From Microbacteriaceae bacterium (lineage in GTDB: Bacteria > Actinomycetota > Actinomycetes > Actinomycetales > Microbacteriaceae), in NCBI GenBank assembly GCA_029979375.1, contig JAPOHQ010000034.1:1-9478 (forward strand): a stretch of DNA of 9,478 nucleotides, written 5' to 3'. The stretch's first letter is position 1, and every line of letters begins with the position of its first letter. Shown piece after piece: positions 6,322 to 9,478 of this stretch. The position numbers and the translations under genes are program-made. A model generated the notes under the pieces. That model was not told the DNA's origin, did not search any database, and was given only the letters and a program-made list of their open reading frames with translations.

Positions 6322-6327
6322 GATGCA

Positions 6328-7719
6328 ATGCTTTCTGTAAAACAAGCCACTGAAGTTCCAAACAGCACGTTTCAGCTGGCCATTCCATACACCGGTCAAG
6401 ACTCCCTCAAGGGACTGAAGATTAGCGAAGAACAGCTTGCCCTGTTCAAGGCTGAGACTAAAGAGGGAAGCGTTGCTCGGATTCCCGCAGAGTTCGGTAG
6501 CTACCTGCTTTTAGGAACCAAGCCGGGGCGCATCCGCGAATTTGTTGCGAATGCTACGAGATCGGCAGCAAGTGGTTCCCCGCTCGTGTTCGATCTTGGC
6601 GATGACGCAAGCCCGTTTGAGATTGCCGAGGCAGCTCTGCTGGCAGGTAAGACAAAGACCAGCTACAAGTCATCCAATGGCAATCAAGACATCGAGGTCG
6701 TTGTCATAACACCGGCAGAAAACCAAGAGCAAATCTCAGCGGCCGAGGTTATAGCCGAAGAGGTCTTAGCTGCCCGAGAAGTAATCAACATGCCCGCAAA
6801 TGACCTTTTTCCCCAAGCTCTTGCAGAGATCGCCTCGGCCAGGGCCGCTGGTCTGCCGCTCGAGGTCGAGGTGTGGGATGAGGAAAAGCTAACCGAGGAA
6901 AAGTGTGGGGGCATCCTTGGTGTCGGCCAGGGGTCTGAGAGGCCACCGCGTCTTGTCAAGATCAGCTATCGCGGGGGTGGCAAGCACATTGGGTTCGCTG
7001 GTAAGGGCATAACCTTCGACACGGGAGGACTCTCCCTGAAGCCCGCAGAGTCGATGGTCGGAATGAAGTACGACATGGCAGGTGCGGCATCCGTACTCGC
7101 TGCCACCGTCGCGATCGCGAAGCTCGGCCTCAAAGTCGACATAACCTGCGTGCTCTGCGTTGCCGAGAACATGCCATCGGGAAAGGCCACCAGACCCGGC
7201 GATGTTGTGAAGATTCGCAACGGCAAGACCGTCGAGGTTCTCAACACTGACGCCGAGGGACGACTCGTGCTGGCTGACGGCCTCTCAGTCTTGAGTGAAA
7301 TGGCTCCGGATCACATCATCGATGTTGCCACCCTGACCGGCGCCGCAACCATTGCCTTGGGCAAGCGCTACAGCGGACTCATGGGCCATGGCGACGCTAT
7401 CCAGGGCGTTCAAAAAGCCGCAGAGGATGTCGGCGAACTTGTCTGGCACATGCCGCTCCCCGAGGAGATCCGAAGCACACTGGACAGCGACCTGGCCGAC
7501 CTAGCTAACGTCAAGATCGGCAATCGCGCCGGCGGCATGCTGGTCGGGGGTTGGTTTTTGAAGGAGTTCGTCCCGGAGGGCAGCTCTTGGGCTCACATCG
7601 ACATTGCGAGTGCAGCAAATAATGACGGAGCTCCCTATTCCATCTATCCGGCTGGAGCAACCGGGGTAATCATTCGCACCTTGGTGCAGTTCGCTCGAAA
7701 TCAGGCGTCCGGCGAGTAG
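6328..7719 (+). CDS. pepA: Leucyl aminopeptidase, M17 family
   Basis: Cytosolic two-metal aminopeptidase that removes N-terminal residues from peptides, probably in protein turnover. The M17 metal and catalytic residues are all present: Lys226 and Asp231 in GKGITFDTGG, Lys238 in LSLKPA, Asp249 in MKYDMAGA, and Asp308, Glu310 and Arg312 in the signature NTDAEGRL. The N-terminal domain (about 1-135) is divergent, as usual. At 463 residues it is somewhat shorter than E. coli PepA (503), with the difference in the N-terminal part. ATG 6328 is chosen because the -10-like TAAACT lies six bases upstream and no Shine-Dalgarno is present. It is followed 37 bp downstream by lpdA, in the pepA-lpd-sucB order found in other actinobacteria. 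No defect seen. Confidence 0.95.
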   Translation: MLSVKQATEVPNSTFQLAIPYTGQDSLKGLKISEEQLALFKAETKEGSVARIPAEFGSYLLLGTKPGRIREFVANATRSAASGSPLVFDLGDDASPFEIAEAALLAGKTKTSYKSSNGNQDIEVVVITPAENQEQISAAEVIAEEVLAAREVINMPANDLFPQALAEIASARAAGLPLEVEVWDEEKLTEEKCGGILGVGQGSERPPRLVKISYRGGGKHIGFAGKGITFDTGGLSLKPAESMVGMKYDMAGAASVLAATVAIAKLGLKVDITCVLCVAENMPSGKATRPGDVVKIRNGKTVEVLNTDAEGRLVLADGLSVLSEMAPDHIIDVATLTGAATIALGKRYSGLMGHGDAIQGVQKAAEDVGELVWHMPLPEEIRSTLDSDLADLANVKIGNRAGGMLVGGWFLKEFVPEGSSWAHIDIASAANNDGAPYSIYPAGATGVIIRTLVQFARNQASGE

Positions 7720-7745
7720 TAGACTTGAGGGTTGTTTGGGCGAAC

Positions 7746-7751
7746 AGGAAG
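7746..7751 (+). promoter_or_regulatory. Ribosome binding site of lpdA
   Basis: AGGAAG is five bases before ATG 7757. It decides the start against the in-frame TTG at 7736, which would place the site inside the coding region. Confidence 0.75.
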
Positions 7752-7756
7752 CTTTG

Positions 7757-9128
7757 ATGGCTGAAAACAACTTTGACCTTGTAATTCTCGGATCCGGATC
7801 AGGCGGTTACGCCGCGGCATTGCGGGGTGCGCAACTAGGCCTCTCGGTCGCCTTGATCGAGCGTGACAAGCTTGGTGGCACCTGTCTCCACCGCGGTTGC
7901 ATTCCAACCAAGGCTCTCCTGCACTCCGCCGAAGTAGCTGACACCACCAAAGAGTCGGCCAACTATGGGGTCCAAGCAACTTTCCAGGGAATCGACATGG
8001 CGCAGGTTAACAAGTACCGCGATTCGATTGTGGAAAAGCTTCAAGGGCCTGACTGGCCTTGTGTCTTCAAAGAACATCCCCTTCGTCCAGGGTGAGGGCC
8101 GCATGACAGGCCCAAAGACGGTAACCGTTGGAGCAGATAGCTACACGGGCAAGAATCTGATCCTTGCAACCGGCTCGAACACAAAGACGCTCGGCATTGA
8201 GATTGGGGGCAAGGTCATCACCAGCGACCAGGCCCTGCAGATGGACTACGTCCCAGGCAAGGTTGCCATTCTTGGTGGCGGAGTAATCGGCGTTGAGTTT
8301 GCCTCGGTCTGGAGATCATTTGGGGCCGAAGTGGTAATCATTGAGGGTCTTGATCGATTGGTCCCGAACGAAGAGCCTGCGATCAGCAAGGCTCTCGATC
8401 GTGCCTACCGCAAGCGCGGTATCGAGTCGAAACTCGGTAACAAGTTCAAGTCGGTAACCCAGAGCGATGCCGGCGTTGAGGTGGAGTTGGAAAATGGCGA
8501 GAAGATCGCAGCCGACCTGCTGCTAGTTGCCGTCGGAAGGGGTCCAAACGCCACCGGATTCGGCTTTGAGGAGCAGGGAGTAAAGATGGACCGCGGCTGG
8601 GTCCTCACCGACGACAGACTCCAAACCAATCTTCCAGGTGTTTATGCAGTTGGCGACATCGTGCCTGGACTGCAGCTTGCGCACCGTGGTTTCATGCAGG
8701 GAATCTTCGTAGCGGAGGAAATCGCGGGGCTGAAGCCAATGAAGGTCGACGAGATGGGCATTCCTCGAGTTACCTACTGTGAGCCGGAGATCGCCTCCGT
8801 CGGTCTTACCGAGGACCAGGCTAAAGAGAAGTTCGGTGCTGAAGGAATCAGCTCATACGAGTACAACCTGGCAGGCAATGGAAAGAGCAACATCCTTGGC
8901 ACCGCCGGCGTTATTAAGTTGATTCGCCAGAACAATGGCCCGGTGGTCGGCTTCCACATGATTGGCTCTCGAGCCGGCGAGCAAATTGGTGAGGCTCAAC
9001 TAATTGTCAACTGGGAGGCCTATCCAGAGGATGTCGCACCGCTAGTGCACGCCCACCCGACCATGAACGAGGCAATTGGTGAGGCACACCTCGCACTTGC
9101 CGGCAAACCACTTCACGCCCACGCATAG
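7757..9128 (+). CDS. lpdA: Dihydrolipoamide dehydrogenase (E3), interrupted by one frameshift near 8042
   Basis: FAD flavoprotein that reoxidises the dihydrolipoyl group of 2-oxoacid dehydrogenase E2 subunits and passes electrons to NAD+. The first frame (from ATG 7757) has the FAD motif GSGSGG (12-17) and the redox disulfide GGTCLHRGCIPTKAL (Cys43, Cys48), then ends at TGA 8093-8095. Family sequence resumes one frame over as FKGLTGLVSSKNIPF from about 8040 and runs intact to TAG 9128, with ILATGS, the NAD motif ILGGGVIGVEFASVW, AVGDI and the catalytic HAHPTMNEAIGEA. Joining VEKL to FKGLTG restores the usual spacing if two bases are missing at 8041-8042; one extra base is the alternative. All motifs on both sides are intact, so this is a sequencing/assembly error or a very recent mutation. 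sucB follows after 24 bp. Confidence 0.9.
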
Positions 9129-9143
9129 ATCTGAAAGTTAGGT

Positions 9144-9150
9144 AAGGAAG
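9144..9150 (+). promoter_or_regulatory. Ribosome binding site of sucB
   Basis: AAGGAAG lies two bases before ATG 9153, with its AGGA core five bases away, between lpdA and sucB. It supports this start and shows internal operon genes use Shine-Dalgarno initiation. Confidence 0.65.
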
Positions 9151-9152
9151 AA

Positions 9153-9478
9153 ATGAGCGATGTAGTCCTACCAGCACTCGGCGAGTCAGTCACCGAGGGA
9201 ACCGTAACAAGGTGGCTGAAAAAAGTAGGTGACACTGTCGCAGTCGACGAGCCACTGGTTGAAGTCTCGACGGACAAAGTGGACACCGAGATTCCCTCGC
9301 CAGTTGCCGGCACATTGCAGGCAATCATGGTCCAGGAGGACGAGACCGTTGCCGTAGGCGCTCTGCTTTGCACGGTTGGCGAAGGCGCAGCTGCTCCTGC
9401 GGAATCTGCTGCCCCAGCCGCTCCCGTGGTCGAGACCCCGGCGCCTGCAGCTCCTGTGGTAACAGCCACTGCACCACC
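9153..9478 (+). CDS. sucB: 2-oxoacid dehydrogenase E2 (dihydrolipoyl acyltransferase), 5' part only
   Basis: N-terminal 108 codons of an E2 subunit; the gene continues past the window. It opens with a lipoyl domain (about 1-77): MSDVVLPALGESVTEGTVTR with the lipoylation site STDKVDTEIPSP, the modified residue being Lys42. An Ala/Pro/Val-rich flexible linker follows from about 80. This is the swinging-arm part that carries acyl groups between E1 and E3. The substrate (pyruvate or 2-oxoglutarate) cannot be told from the visible part, because the catalytic domain is outside. The ALGESVTEGTVTRWL wording and the position after lpdA match the actinobacterial gene usually named sucB or dlaT, in which one E2 may serve several complexes. 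ATG 9153 has a clear ribosome binding site. Confidence 0.9.
   Translation, partial: MSDVVLPALGESVTEGTVTRWLKKVGDTVAVDEPLVEVSTDKVDTEIPSPVAGTLQAIMVQEDETVAVGALLCTVGEGAAAPAESAAPAAPVVETPAPAAPVVTATAP

Noticed and set aside
8030..8095. Programmed +1 frameshift in lpdA
   Set aside because: No slippery codon before a stop or rare codon: the stop is about 50 bases after the frame change, no stimulatory element is seen, and E3 is not known to use recoding.
9113..9469. 118-residue minus-strand open frame
   Set aside because: Antisense to the lipoyl domain and Ala/Pro linker of E2. Its Gly/Ala/Ser/Thr-rich sequence is a by-product of the GC-rich linker and it matches no family.

Overview
The window looks like a housekeeping segment of a small, moderate-GC actinobacterial chromosome, most likely Microbacteriaceae (for example the freshwater Rhodoluna/Aquiluna type). 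That placement is inferred from gene content, order and protein similarity remembered from known families; no search was run. The order parE / small zinc-ribbon DUF7455 gene / primary sigma factor resembles the Streptomyces parE-SCO5821-hrdB neighbourhood, and pepA-lpdA-sucB is a familiar actinobacterial order.

Layout. 1-2022 (minus): parE, missing only its last few codons at the window edge. 2133-2330 (plus): DUF7455-type zinc-ribbon protein, overlapping tail to tail with gatD. 2317-5336 (minus): a tight cluster read as sigA, then murT, then gatD, with TAA directly followed by ATG at sigA/murT and a GTGA stop-start overlap at murT/gatD. 5388-6296 (minus): PAC2-family protein. 6328-9478 (plus): pepA, lpdA (interrupted by one frameshift) and the start of sucB, the lipoyl-bearing E2 of a 2-oxoacid dehydrogenase. 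No tRNA, rRNA, CRISPR, insertion sequence or phage gene was seen, and no gene-free stretch exceeds 300 bases.

Most interesting. (1) The MurT/GatD pair, which in other Gram-positives amidates D-Glu of lipid II, is degenerate. GatD has Gly where the catalytic Cys should be and Phe where the catalytic His should be. MurT contains no cysteine at all, so its zinc ribbon is gone, yet its ligase motifs persist. The pair may have been repurposed, perhaps linked to the B-type peptidoglycan of Microbacteriaceae, in which the D-Glu alpha-carboxyl carries the cross-bridge. (2) All four genes that head a transcription unit outside sigA have a TAnnnT -10 hexamer exactly 6-7 bases before the start codon, indicating leaderless mRNAs. 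lpdA and sucB inside an operon have ordinary Shine-Dalgarno sites instead. (3) PAC2 and pepA share a 31-bp divergent promoter. (4) The sigA start codon is unclear and its promoter carries two adjacent palindromes. (5) lpdA has a single frameshift near 8042.
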